Shown: positions 37,721-47,487 of the stretch, piece after piece | Layout of the letters: the number at the start of each line of letters is the position of its first letter | Numbering within the stretch: position 1 is the stretch's first letter | Source: Curvularia sp. ZM96 | Taxonomy: Eukaryota; Ascomycota; Dothideomycetes; Pleosporales; Pleosporaceae | Direction of reading: 5' to 3' | Length of the DNA: 64,000 bases | NCBI GenBank assembly: GCA_022457065.1 | Contig: JAJGBQ010000006.1 | Coordinates: forward strand, 1 to 64,000 | The notes under the pieces: generated by a model | Told to the model about the DNA's origin: nothing | The model's database searches: none | What the model saw: the letters and a program-made list of their open reading frames with translations, nothing else | Translations under genes and position numbers: made by a program

Positions 37721-37766
37721 TTGGGGTGGCCACTACTGGGTGTGGCCACTACTCGGTGTCCGAGCT
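37721..37766 (-). repeat. Right terminal inverted repeat of the pogo-type element
   Basis: It is the reverse complement of 35946-35991 with one mismatch (CCACACCC here against CCACCCCC). The element ends at CCGAGCT, followed by TA. Confidence 0.93.
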
Positions 37767-37768
37767 TA

Positions 37769-38176
37769 CCGCGACGCCTTAAGCCCGTGCAGCAGGTCAG
37801 CCAGCTGCGCTAAAAGCCACGGCTCTAAGTGCCGATAAGCGCATCAGCCTCATCATCGTCTTTCATTCATGAAATGTGCGACAGACTGGCATTCAATAAA
37901 ACAAGGGGCATAACGCTATCGATTATCTCTCTACAGCGCTAGCTTGATATCGGCTAGCTCGGCGGTGCGCAACGTGATGTATGCGATGGAGGTACCCGGA
38001 CGCCGCTGCGTTAGCTTCCCAAACGTTGTCTAAACAGATGGGCCATTGTACCACGAGCTGAGGGTAACTGTGCGAAGGTTGTCGTTCACAGCCCACTTTC
38101 CAATGATTTGAAAACCTGCACATACCATCTGTAGCCATTGTGAAGCCTGTGATTATGCCTCGATTGGTTTCTTGTG
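37769..38176. other. Intergenic region between transposon and kinase
   Basis: No gene is supported. It contains the 3' flank of the kinase gene. A small minus-strand frame (37923-38186) overlaps the kinase stop and has no recognisable motif. Confidence 0.5.
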
Positions 38177-40548
38177 CTAGGCACATCCATTCGTTTCTTT
38201 CAACTCATTCTGAGCCACCTGGAGGATTTGCTTCATATCAAGGTACAGCTTTGGATTGGGATCCCTCCATCTTCTACCGTCAGGAAATACTTTTCTCCGT
38301 AACCTATTGACGTACGGAATCATCGGCTTGTAGTGCGTCGTGAAAATCGCATCCGAAGTTTTGAGAAAATCGCTTTCGTCAGCTACGATCCCTTTCTTTA
38401 TCTCGGCAAGCTCTTCTGTGTCAACGTAGTTCCACTTCTCGAAGCGCTTAACGACTCTTTCCTTGTTTGGCCCGTCATAGTGAATGCATACCCAGAATAG
38501 TACCCAGAAAAACGACTCAAGATCATGCATGAACGAATGCTGTTCGTCGTCTAAAAGCACACCAATTGCCATGAACGCTCGCGTGCCGGTCTTCCCTCGC
38601 GCCCCTGACGGTTTCTCGCGATTCTCCTTGATTGCAAGATCAAGGTCTATTAAAAACGCGCGCCAGGAGAGGCCATCGTCTTCCTCGTTGATCATGAGGT
38701 TGTTTGGCGAGATATCGCATTGTAGCATGCCGGCTCGCGTGTGTAGCGACTCGTATCCATCGATGCAGCTTTCCAACGCACTCAGAAGGCTAACCCTAGA
38801 ACTGGCTTTGTAAATGGGCTTCCCGTAGTCGCGGACGATGACACGGCGGTGGACCCGGTTCACAATTGCAGGTTTTGTTGGAGAGCTCGAGCAAGTGCGC
38901 TTGCTAGGCGGCAGTGGCATTGCCGTGCAGCTCGAGGATCGCTTCCGCCCAGCAACGCTGCTGCTTCCGTCTCTCCGCGAGCCCCGGCGTCCGGTCGTGC
39001 TCGGTGGCGGCATCGCTTTCTCTGGCATGTAGTTCTTTGCCTTCGTTATATCTAGGCCTTTCCGTACGTTTGCGCGGATGTCGTCATCTTGACCGCCTAC
39101 ACGGATCGTCTCGTGGTGGAAGTACCTCGCAACGTTCATCACCCCCTTCTCAGTTGCCGCGCGTAGCAGTTCGCCCTCTTCTTCGCGCTCTGGATACTGC
39201 CATGAATCCTTGACAACGAGCGGCGTGCTAGGGTCTTCTTCTTGGTGGACTTTCCAGCAGGTTGTTGCCCGACCAGCGACGCAAGGCACCCGCTTTATCA
39301 CCTTGTCAATGACGAGGCGCTCTTTCCTATTCTCCCGCTCGATCTCGATGTACCGCTTATCTCCGACCGTGATAATCGTCGGGTCGAACCCCAGCTGCTC
39401 GTCGTTCATCCAAAGAAACCCAAGCATTGCAGTTACAAACTGCAGTCCATCTTCATTGACGTCGAATTGCTCGGAGGCGATGCCTCCAAGTCGGTCAAAC
39501 TCCCACAGCCGCATAAAGGGCCCACAGAGAGTGAAGCCAAGAACGAAGCGGCGGCTGTCTTGAGCAGCGAGCACCTCCCTCGCATATCGGCCGAGATCAA
39601 GCCACGCCTTAGACGCTTTGTCAGCCAGCGGGTTGCTCTTGAGCTCTCCAGGTATGAGGATCTGTGACCAGTGGCACTTCGAGTCCACACCGGCGTTCGG
39701 ATCGTCCACAAAACCAATATCCAGCTTGCGATCGGCAGTAGAGCCTTGCAGAGGCTGATGAGGCTGTACCAGTGTTCGCCGCCGAACTCGAGATATCGGC
39801 CGATGCCCTTCTGCGAGGTCTAACAGCTGATCTGTAAGCGTGGCGAACCAGCTCAGAACGTCCTTTTCCTTTGCCCCTTCAGGCCAGCCCTGCCAGCCGC
39901 TCTCCACCTCGTAGAGCGGGCTCTCTCCTTCCTTGCACTTGTTGAACACGGCCTGTGCCGCCAGTCTCAGACCTGGGACGCTTCCAAAGTAGGCTTTAAA
40001 GAAATCAGGGACATCGACGTATAGCTGTCCTAGCTCCTCCTTCAGCACATCATCTACGTGTTTGCGATGCTCGGTCGAGTTCGCGAAGCTGCCTGTGTTA
40101 ATGGACAAGGGCGTTTGTTGGAAGGACGAGGTAGGGCGGGGTGGAGGCGTCGATTCGGTGACGGCGTCGTAGACCCTGTTCCAGATGACTTCATCAGGGT
40201 CGTTTTCGAGGACTGCTCGAAGAAGTGGTTTAATGCGTTCGATGTCAAAGTTGTCAGCTTCCGTCGAGAGTTCAAGTCGCAATAGATCACTGCGAAGAGT
40301 CCCTCGGCCTGCAACGGACGGGAGTGATCGGGCAACTGGTAGACCTTGCAATGCTGTGATGAGATGGACGGCTAGGTCTTTCAGTTCTAGTATGGCTTAG
40401 ACGTGAGAACAACAGAGGAGGTATGGGTATTACTTTTGTCGGATACGTTCAAGTCCTTATATAGGGTATTAAACGAATTGCGGATGCTGCTCAATCCCTC
40501 TCCTATGGGTTTAGAGTTGAGTATTTCCAATCGAGACGGAGCTGCCAT
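38177..40548 (-). CDS. FunK1-type fungal protein kinase, two exons
   Basis: The predicted protein of 774 residues belongs to the fungal-specific FunK1 kinase family, whose substrates are not known. I place the first exon at 40434-40548 (start MAAPSRLEIL) and a 47-nt intron at 40387-40433 (donor GTAATA, branch TCTAAGC, acceptor CTAG). The second exon is 38177-40386. Without the first exon the frame would open at a TTG. An N-terminal family region (LPVARSLPSVAGRG, RSDLLRLELSTEADNFD, GELK, YAREVL) leads to the kinase part. The ATP-site Lys is K431 (PLVVKDSW). The catalytic loop reads LQCDISPNN with D596, and the metal-binding motif is D-L-D (619-621) in place of D-F-G. GTRAFMA follows. A Ser/Arg-rich insert lies at about 490-530. 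Frame and key residues are intact. Such kinases are often multicopy in accessory regions. Confidence 0.9.
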
Positions 40549-42108
40549 TGTTTGCAGTTGCTCAAGGAATCGCAGTTCGGTTGCGCGAACGAGCTTGCAT
40601 GCGCAGACTTTCGTACGTAGAGACTATGAGTGACCGAGGCAGAAAGTGCATTGTGAGAGTGTACGAGGACGAGGATAGAAGCGGCGAACGCGGCCGGCGC
40701 GCAGGCCAAGGAGGCTGACTCGGCAAAACGTCGGCAATGGACAACGTGTATCCGACCCACGTGATCGTGTAATAATGCTGCAGTCAGCGCCTTCACTATC
40801 GCAAGCTCTTTCATCCTCTGACTAAACTCTGGCTTACGTTGCTTAGGACCTGTCGGAGGGCGTTAGGCTGACTAGGAAGGAGCTTTCTACCCTCTTTTTG
40901 AGGGGCTTTAGTATGTCGGTGGGTGGCTGTGATGGATGAGATGAGACGCGCTGCACGCGTTTTGGTGGGGTGGGTCATACGCTGGTTCAGGCCACATGCT
41001 GGTAAAACACATTAGGCGGCTGCAGATCCGGCTGTCAACAAGTGCCGTAGCATAGAAACCAGTCGGGAGTCGCGCTGCAAACGGCGGTTTTTGTTGAAAG
41101 GAATCTTTTGACCGAAGGTAGCGCGTAGTAACTGCTGGTTTCAAGTGCCATAGTCCTTCACTGCCCCTTGGCCGATGGTGGACATGGTTGGCAGGCGATA
41201 TTACGTGGCTCGAAAAATCACATGCTTAGTATCCCTCCCGCTTTGTACACCGGAGAAGAGAACCGTATCTTATCCCGCATAGATCGTTTGCGATGACTTA
41301 TCAACATGCCACACAAAGAGAAGCTTGTCATGTCCATCATATCTGCTTCACAACCTATGTGCAGCTCGTTTCTTGGGCTTAGGTTCATGCGCCGTTGGCA
41401 TACTGTGTAGTACATGCAGTATCAGGCGCCTGACCTGTTCAAGTTCTTAGTGGGGTAGTCAGCGTCCACACATGACGTTGGTTGTGTTCGATAGCGGGGC
41501 CCAAAATTCTTTCATATATTCTATCCGTCGGGCAGCAACGCCTAGAAGCGCTTTATCAATGTATTACCTCCATAACACTCCGGCACCCTTAGTCGCGTTG
41601 CGTTTTAACCCTACGATCCACCTCTCCCCGTCGCGCAAAGCGTAGTTGTGACAGCGATCTAGGGTACATACCTCCGCAGAATCCATCCGCTAATAGTACG
41701 CTGACCTCACTGCATGAATTATAGTTTTCCTTTCCCAACCAACGCGAAGTTGCGCGGGCATTCACGTCTCGTCCGATCCTCCCTAGAGCTACTGAACCTT
41801 TCGCCATCCACAGTAAGGTACAGCAGTAATCTGCATTCGTATCATTCAGGCTACGCAAAAACAGGACCCATTTACATCGATCTGGGTTAGAGACAAGCTA
41901 CTGCGGCAGCTGAGATTGTAGGGTCGCATTTTTCGACCTGCTGACAAGCACCCTATTGACGCACCCGGCAGGCATCCAAACCATCGCGCATCTTATCTCT
42001 CTCAAATTCAGCATCCTCGTTTCTGGTCTTCCAAACTGCGCCGGAGTACTATCTAGCTAGGGGTCTAGCTCCTTGTTCTGATGCCTGAGGTTAGGCCTCC
42101 CTCGGCAC
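40549..42108. other. Intergenic stretch without a supported gene
   Basis: Open frames here (for example 41589-41858 minus and 40908-41144 minus) are short, have no recognisable motif, and lack convincing splice partners. Composition is normal, with no repeats noticed. The first 200 bases probably hold the promoter of the kinase gene. Confidence 0.5.
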
Positions 42109-42375
42109 ATGTTTGGATGTCTGCCAATTCTAACGCAAAAAATCCAGCACGACCGAACCAACAACGGCGAGTATGAATACATCGACTGGCATACTTTCGA
42201 AACGGTTAATTACGATCGGCTCATGTCATGGAAGGCTGGGTCTGGCCGTATAAGTGTGGGCGTAAGAGAAGTCACTTCTCAGAACACGGATAAGGACACG
42301 AAGGACATAATTTTACCTAGTGGGCAGGGTGTAGTTGTGGACAAGACGATGTTCAAATTGGTTCGAAAAATTTAG
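42109..42375 (+). CDS. Small hypothetical protein, 88 residues
   Basis: An ATG-initiated frame ends in convergence with the next gene; the two stops overlap by a few bases. The product is hydrophilic with no signal peptide, membrane segment or known motif (HTFETVNYDRLMSW, VREVTSQNTDKD). It could be the last exon of a longer gene or a chance frame. Function unknown. Confidence 0.3.
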   Translation: MFGCLPILTQKIQHDRTNNGEYEYIDWHTFETVNYDRLMSWKAGSGRISVGVREVTSQNTDKDTKDIILPSGQGVVVDKTMFKLVRKI

Positions 42376-43563
42376 CTAGGATAAGCTTCTTCGTGTACCT
42401 TTCGACCCATCTCGAAACTCAGCATGATTTCCAACTTGCTATCTTCGTCACTGTCCTCAGCGCTGGGAGAGGACAAGTTTACGGCGTTGGTACATGTTCG
42501 CATTCCCTTTCTCTTCTCTTCCTTTCTTTGATTACTGGCCTCCATAGCTGTGAAAAGGTAGTCACCCAGCATATCCCTCAAGCCTTCGACCGATCTTACT
42601 TGAGAAATGGCATTCCCGATGCGTGAATCTAGCCACACCTCCAATAAGAAGTCTTCACCGAGCTGATAAGCAAGACGCAGGCGCACGGCGTCAGTAAATG
42701 TAATCCGTCTCATATCCTCTTCATGACGCCTCATGCGACTCGCCTTCATACCTTCGAAAAGATAACGCCCAAGGATACTCTCCAACTGGGCCATCACAGA
42801 CATTAAGGCCACTTTCATACCACTCGACTTCGCCAGGCTGTCTCGGGGCCTTATGTCACCCTCGTTCATGCAGGTGAGCTGCTTCAACAAACGCAGATGA
42901 TCAAGGCATGGAGAAAGCCAAGCCTGCCGCTCCATCTCTGGAATGCAGTGAGCTGCAAGGTACATTGCGTTCTCTGTACGCGATTAGCATTATATACACA
43001 GGGGAAATCATCATACCAAAAGCAGCTACTGCACGTCCGGCGGCAAAGTTTGGTTCCCGGCTTTTGTCGACTACAGCCAGTCCATCGCTCACTGCAGCTT
43101 CTTCCAATGTACCATCTCTCCGATTAGCCTCTTGAGGCATTGCCGGCATTTCATATTCCCCAAATAGCTTAACAGCACCAGGTACACCAAATTTTATAGT
43201 GTATAACTGAAAACTGGGACGTAAGATCTCATTATTATCCTTGTTTGCGACCATCGTTTCGATTAGGTCGTCGAGTATAGCGGATTTGGTGTGAGCCACC
43301 TGATTCTGGGATAAAGCGATCGCGCATAGTAGGAAATAAACGGGACTTATTTCGAGCACTCGGTCGAGGAAGATCTGTTGTTTTTTGGGCTTGTCAGGCA
43401 ATCCGGTCTTCGCTAGAAGAGCCACGGCTTTTTTAAGACGCGCGGATTGCGGACGACGCAATGTCTCTTCGAACTTCAATTCCCTCGCCGTTTCCATGAT
43501 TCGTTTCCAGCCTCTGGCACAATCCTGTAACCCGGAACATCTTTTCTGCGTTCGCTGAGACAT
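42372..43563 (-). CDS. Hypothetical protein, two exons, 375 residues
   Basis: The start is the ATG at 43563 (MSQRTQKRC); the longer frame to 43617 opens with TTG. A 64-nt intron at 42953-43016 (donor GTATGA, branch GCTAAT, acceptor TTGCAG) joins exon 43017-43563 to exon 42372-42952 in phase, which resolves an apparent frame change. The protein is mostly helical, with basic patches near the N-terminus (ARLKKAVALLAKTG, PDKPKKQQIF). The C-terminal half has two similar segments: LGRYLFEGMKASRMRR and LGDYLFTAMEASNQRK. This internal duplication, about 65 residues apart, suggests a repeated helical module. I do not recognise a family. Confidence 0.7.
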
Positions 43564-44355
43564 GATTTGCAAGCGATGAAAAAAATGGAAAAAAAATGTG
43601 CGAAAACTGCGCAGCAAAACGTGGAGAAAATCGCGCAGTAAAGTATTCGGCAGGCTACACAGCCCCGCCTTTACGCGCCGCCAAGGCTGGCGCTTCCAAC
43701 CTATAGGAAGGGTAAGCTTATTTCATCGCAGATTTTACGTCATGTTTCCACTTATACGCTTATCTATGTACGTTATTACGAGATTGGCTTCTACTCTGGG
43801 CGCTGCTTGGCACCGACAATACATATAGACCCATGTAGAGCAGCTCTTTAAAACATCTCTTAGTTCTATGGAGGCATTCAACGAAGAGAAAGGTCTTCAA
43901 CCCAGTACATTCTGAGAAATTGCAATACTTCATATCTACCAAGGTACGCCAGTGCATTCCCCTCGAAGTCCGCTTGTTGATCATCAAACTAGCATGGCAG
44001 CCGGCATTATCAACGAACCTACCAACTCTTGCCAATGGAAGACGGGCACCCGCACAGATGGAACTACATACCGTTACAAGGAATATGATTGTGGCCAATC
44101 GACCTGCAAATACTCAAGGAACTATGTTCCACCAACGAACCAGCAGTGATAGATTGTGAGTACGTCAGTGTCAGGTAACTCGTAATGATTAGGCTCTAAT
44201 GGTTATTAGGCTCACGTCTCTAGGTATACATCAGGATGAATAATAGCTTGGAAGTAGTCACCCTTATTGAAGTCGTGGTATACTAGCATTCGATATGTAC
44301 TATCGTTTCCTTCCTTTTGGTGACCCTGAGCGCCTTCAGGCTTGAACGATTGACG
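43564..44355. other. Intergenic stretch; GA-rich motif and a weak small frame
   Basis: A GA-rich patch (43590-43645) contains AAAACGTGGAGAAAATCGCGC, and a near copy (AAAACGTGGAGAAAACTGCGC) lies near 45449-45469, upstream of the next gene. A plus-strand frame near 43994-44149 would encode a 51-residue peptide with three Cys (SCQWKTG, YDCGQSTCKY) but no signal peptide. It is not called as a gene. Confidence 0.4.
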
Positions 44356-45105
44356 TTACATTCTTTTCGTCTGGATTAGCCAGTGCTGAATCCTCAAAAC
44401 CCCATCATCGTCAATCTCCGGCTGCGCAGATGTGAAGTCTTCTCTTGACCAGCCTTTCGTTCCCGCTTTAAGCCCCAGTGGCTCTCCAATACGTCGGCAC
44501 GAATCGAAATCAGTGATGACAGGGGCATCTCCGTTCATGACAATGTTGGTTGGATTCACATCGCAATGAACGAACCCTAGATCATGGAGGTGTTTGATGC
44601 CGTCCTTGATGCCTTTGATACAGCCGTCGATGTCACAAGCGTGTCCCTCCTTCACCCAATTTGACAGATTCATCCCATACTTTTCGAAACAAAGGCCCGT
44701 TATTCTACCATCTACTACTCTGCATCCGAGGTACTGAGCGATATTAGGATGGGGTTGCGTCCTCAGGACCTCGCACACTTCAGCCTCGTCTAAAAGAAGC
44801 CTAGCCATATCGGTTGAAGCTTTTGTGTCGCCATAGTGTATCAAGCTCGGTTCTTTGATGTGGCAACTTCGAAGCGATGCCTCGGAGGCGTGTGTAAAAT
44901 TGTGTGGGAATGGTGGCCAAATCTGCCAAGTTGGAATTGATTGAAGCGGAAGCTCGGCTAGATCGATATCGGCGGCGGAGTCATAACGACGATGGGTGGT
45001 AGCGTAGTAGTACTGATCATTCTTCCTGAGTATGACCTTGGTATGGGAGAACGTGAGCTCTCCATCTTTCTCGACATATGCCTCATTTTGTTCGCACACT
45101 TCCAT
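44356..45105 (-). CDS. Small protein kinase-like protein, 249 residues
   Basis: The single-exon frame starts at ATG 45105. It shows the order of a protein kinase fold: candidate ATP-site Lys K84 in SCHIKEPSL, an alpha-C-like helix with DEAEVCEVLR, HPNIAQYLGC, a hinge-like LCFEKYGMNL, and the catalytic loop VHCDVNPTNIVM with D182 and N187. The metal motif is D-F-D (199-201) rather than D-F-G, and GTKGW follows. There is no obvious glycine loop, and the C-lobe is very short, ending QHWLIQTKRM. It resembles compact fungal kinase-like proteins that are abundant in accessory regions. With catalytic Asp and Asn present it may be active, but the missing glycine loop and short C-lobe leave that open. 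Its neighbour at 38-40.5 kb is also a kinase, of another subfamily. Confidence 0.8.
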   Translation of the reverse strand: MEVCEQNEAYVEKDGELTFSHTKVILRKNDQYYYATTHRRYDSAADIDLAELPLQSIPTWQIWPPFPHNFTHASEASLRSCHIKEPSLIHYGDTKASTDMARLLLDEAEVCEVLRTQPHPNIAQYLGCRVVDGRITGLCFEKYGMNLSNWVKEGHACDIDGCIKGIKDGIKHLHDLGFVHCDVNPTNIVMNGDAPVITDFDSCRRIGEPLGLKAGTKGWSREDFTSAQPEIDDDGVLRIQHWLIQTKRM

Positions 45106-45888
45106 GGTCTAGTACAGTTAGTATTGAATCAATGAAGATGATATGCTGCCATACGATTAATTCAAGGTCAGTGAAGGGCTTAATGTTCAAAGCATCGACG
45201 AACCGACGAACGGAAGTTGCAGTACTGCATTGGTTTCAACTTTTGTTGTTCGTTGGCTTTTCTACTGGTCCGTGCGCTGTCAAAGGACATCTTATGGCTA
45301 GCTGTGCATGGCTGCACTAAACTAATCGAGCAGCGCTTAGTTACGAACGCCCCCGCTTACGTTGCGAACAGCGATAGGCGGAGGATAACGTGGAGAATAG
45401 CGTGGAGAACAATGCGGCGAAACGCAGGGGAAAATCCTGACGAAAACGTGGAGAAAACTGCGCGTTCGACGCTGCATCGAAGTGAAGCCCGCTAAATGTC
45501 ATTTTTGTCTGCATTTCTCTCTTCATCCTGACGAAATGCGCGTACTAGTGCTCCCTGCTACAGGGATGCCGAAGTTGCTTCTACAGCCATGCTCGACAGT
45601 TCTAGGGAGCCGGCAGGCATGGCGCATGGAGGAGTCTTCTAAGACACATATAAGGTCTTCGACCAAATGTGAGTGCTCCATCTTTTACCATATCCTCGAA
45701 GCTACTCCTCGATCAAATTACACTATCCTACGAAGTATCGGTCACCCATCGCCCTTCTTCCAAGCATAATTCGCTCAGCACGCTTCTTCCACGCCTAAAA
45801 TATCTTTGACCATCTCCCTTGAGGTATTCCAGCGTACAATACCGCTGTCATCCAATAGCAGAAGTAAAACAAACACGTCAAGCCCTTT
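45106..45888. other. Intergenic stretch without a supported gene
   Basis: Small open frames at 45217-45495 and 45482-45769 carry no recognisable domain. A GA-rich patch (45370-45475) repeats GTGGAGAA several times and includes the near copy of the motif at 43617. It lies between divergent genes and may hold both promoters. Confidence 0.5.
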
Positions 45889-47487
45889 ATGTCTAACACT
45901 TCCGATATAACAACAGGCTGGCAGGCGGCCAATCCTCCAGAAAACTCCCATATCACGTCCAACACTTGGCCGAACCCTTCCACCTCGAGTAATAGTACTC
46001 ATGCCGTCAATGGAGGACCGTTGAATAGCAATGACCAAGCCCAGCGCACAACCCGAGTCAATAATAATATTGATAGCGACCACCAAGTCCGAAACAACGC
46101 TCTGGACGATCGAAATGACACGCCGCCCTCTGCAGTTGGGACGGTGGATTATACAGATGATCCCACTGTTCGAAGGTTTCACGAGGCTATCCGCCCCGAT
46201 GCGCCGCAACGTCCTAGAGTACCTTTCATACGTGCGAGTTCTGTAGCGCGCCAAATGACTGCCAGGGATAGACAAGAGCTTGGTTTACAGCCTGACACTT
46301 CCCAAGCAGAAAGTGCTTCCAACAACAATCAGTCTACAACTTCGGGGCCTAACGGTTTCGATCTTTTCGAAACTCCCTCCTCTGAAATCCCGTCAGTTGC
46401 TGTCACAGACACTCCAGTAACACTTGGTGTGTCTCGAGACGATTACTTCAGCTTGTCCGGTGCCCTACAGTCTGATCCTCCACAGGCGAACAGTTCCGGA
46501 TCCCTCAGAGTTCCTCAAGCGGCAGACTCTACTGCCTCTTGCTTCCATGGAAGTGAATTACAATCGTATCCTATGCGTCGTTCGGCGCCGCTTAGCGGAA
46601 CGGCCGCACTTTCCAGTCATCCTCTTGGGGAAGCAAGCGACACAGCCACCATATTCAACTCCACCCATCCCGTCAACGAAAGATCTAGTGATCAACGCCC
46701 TTCATATTCCCTGGGAGATTTAGAGTTGCGAAGCGACGACTCCAATGTAGCTGGGGGTGTATATGCTACTGTCCATTCTGAGGCTGACTGTACCCACCGA
46801 CAAACCGAAAACAGCAATGGAGATGTTACTGAAAATGGCTATGGACGAATGCAGGCCACTCCAGGCACACCAACGAATACTCCACTTTCGGTCAACGTGA
46901 GCGAACTGCGATTGGGCCCGGCGAGGAGGGAGTCACACACCGAGCTTGCGCTTTTCAGCCAATACAGCGAAGATGAGCCAAGCCAAGCTGCTCCAGACGA
47001 AGACACTACAGCAAGCAGCTCCGCAACCCCAGTAAGGCGCCGTACTCTTGTTATTCGGTTTGGGAATTTACTCGCCAACCATAGTGATGGACGAGCACCA
47101 GCCCGCCCAAACACCCCGTTGCAGCTGCAGACCACAGATGCACAGCCGTCGTTCCACCTTTCCAGTCACCATTCAGGTAGAATGGCTAGCAACGATAATC
47201 TAGTTCATGGTAGTACACCCGATAGTAGCACTCGCGACAGCACGTCCAGAGACGACGGGCGTCCAACACGCTTGAGCCATTACTTGCCAGGAGCATCTCC
47301 ACCAAGCGAGGATAGAGAAGCATGGGTTAGTGAACTTATCGTTTCTCCTGAGAACGCCATTGACGAGAGAGCAAACAACACCTTGACTAACGCGCAAGCG
47401 AATTCAACAGATGTCAATAGTGCTATGCGTAACGCTACTCCTCAGGAGAGGGAAACATTAGGGTTGGACGAGTTCCATGGCCGTTAG
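45889..47487 (+). CDS. Disordered Ser/Thr/Asn-rich hypothetical protein, 532 residues
   Basis: A long single frame starts with ATG 45889 (MSNTSDITTG) and ends at a TAG. Composition is dominated by Ser, Thr, Asn, Pro and acidic residues. There is no signal peptide or membrane segment, so it is probably an intrinsically disordered intracellular protein. A short motif appears twice: TARDRQELGL at about residues 123-132 and TPQERETLGL near the C-terminus (about 517-526), each after an AR/AMRN-type lead. The basic stretch VRRRTLVIRFGNLL (about 384-397) is the most ordered part. I do not recognise a family. The length of the frame and codon use like its neighbours support a real gene. Confidence 0.7.
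   Translation: MSNTSDITTGWQAANPPENSHITSNTWPNPSTSSNSTHAVNGGPLNSNDQAQRTTRVNNNIDSDHQVRNNALDDRNDTPPSAVGTVDYTDDPTVRRFHEAIRPDAPQRPRVPFIRASSVARQMTARDRQELGLQPDTSQAESASNNNQSTTSGPNGFDLFETPSSEIPSVAVTDTPVTLGVSRDDYFSLSGALQSDPPQANSSGSLRVPQAADSTASCFHGSELQSYPMRRSAPLSGTAALSSHPLGEASDTATIFNSTHPVNERSSDQRPSYSLGDLELRSDDSNVAGGVYATVHSEADCTHRQTENSNGDVTENGYGRMQATPGTPTNTPLSVNVSELRLGPARRESHTELALFSQYSEDEPSQAAPDEDTTASSSATPVRRRTLVIRFGNLLANHSDGRAPARPNTPLQLQTTDAQPSFHLSSHHSGRMASNDNLVHGSTPDSSTRDSTSRDDGRPTRLSHYLPGASPPSEDREAWVSELIVSPENAIDERANNTLTNAQANSTDVNSAMRNATPQERETLGLDEFHGR

Larger units (their letters stand above)
35946..37766 (+). mobile_element. Complete pogo/Fot1-type DNA transposon with TA duplication
   Basis: The element is 1821 bp with 46-bp terminal inverted repeats (35946-35991 and 37721-37766) that differ at one base. 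TA lies directly outside each end (35944-35945 and 37767-37768). The single gene inside is intact. The ends, gene and target duplication are all in place, and there is no sign of RIP-like decay, so insertion is probably recent and the element may be active. It sits 183 bp after the stop codon of the recombinase. Confidence 0.95.

Noticed and set aside
39242..39667. 141-residue plus-strand frame inside the FunK1 gene
   Set aside because: Antisense shadow of a conserved kinase-family region.
41589..41858. 89-residue minus-strand frame as a gene
   Set aside because: No motif, no upstream support, and composition like non-coding neighbours.
43994..44149. Small Cys-containing secreted effector
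   Set aside because: No signal peptide and only three Cys in 51 residues; length is within chance.
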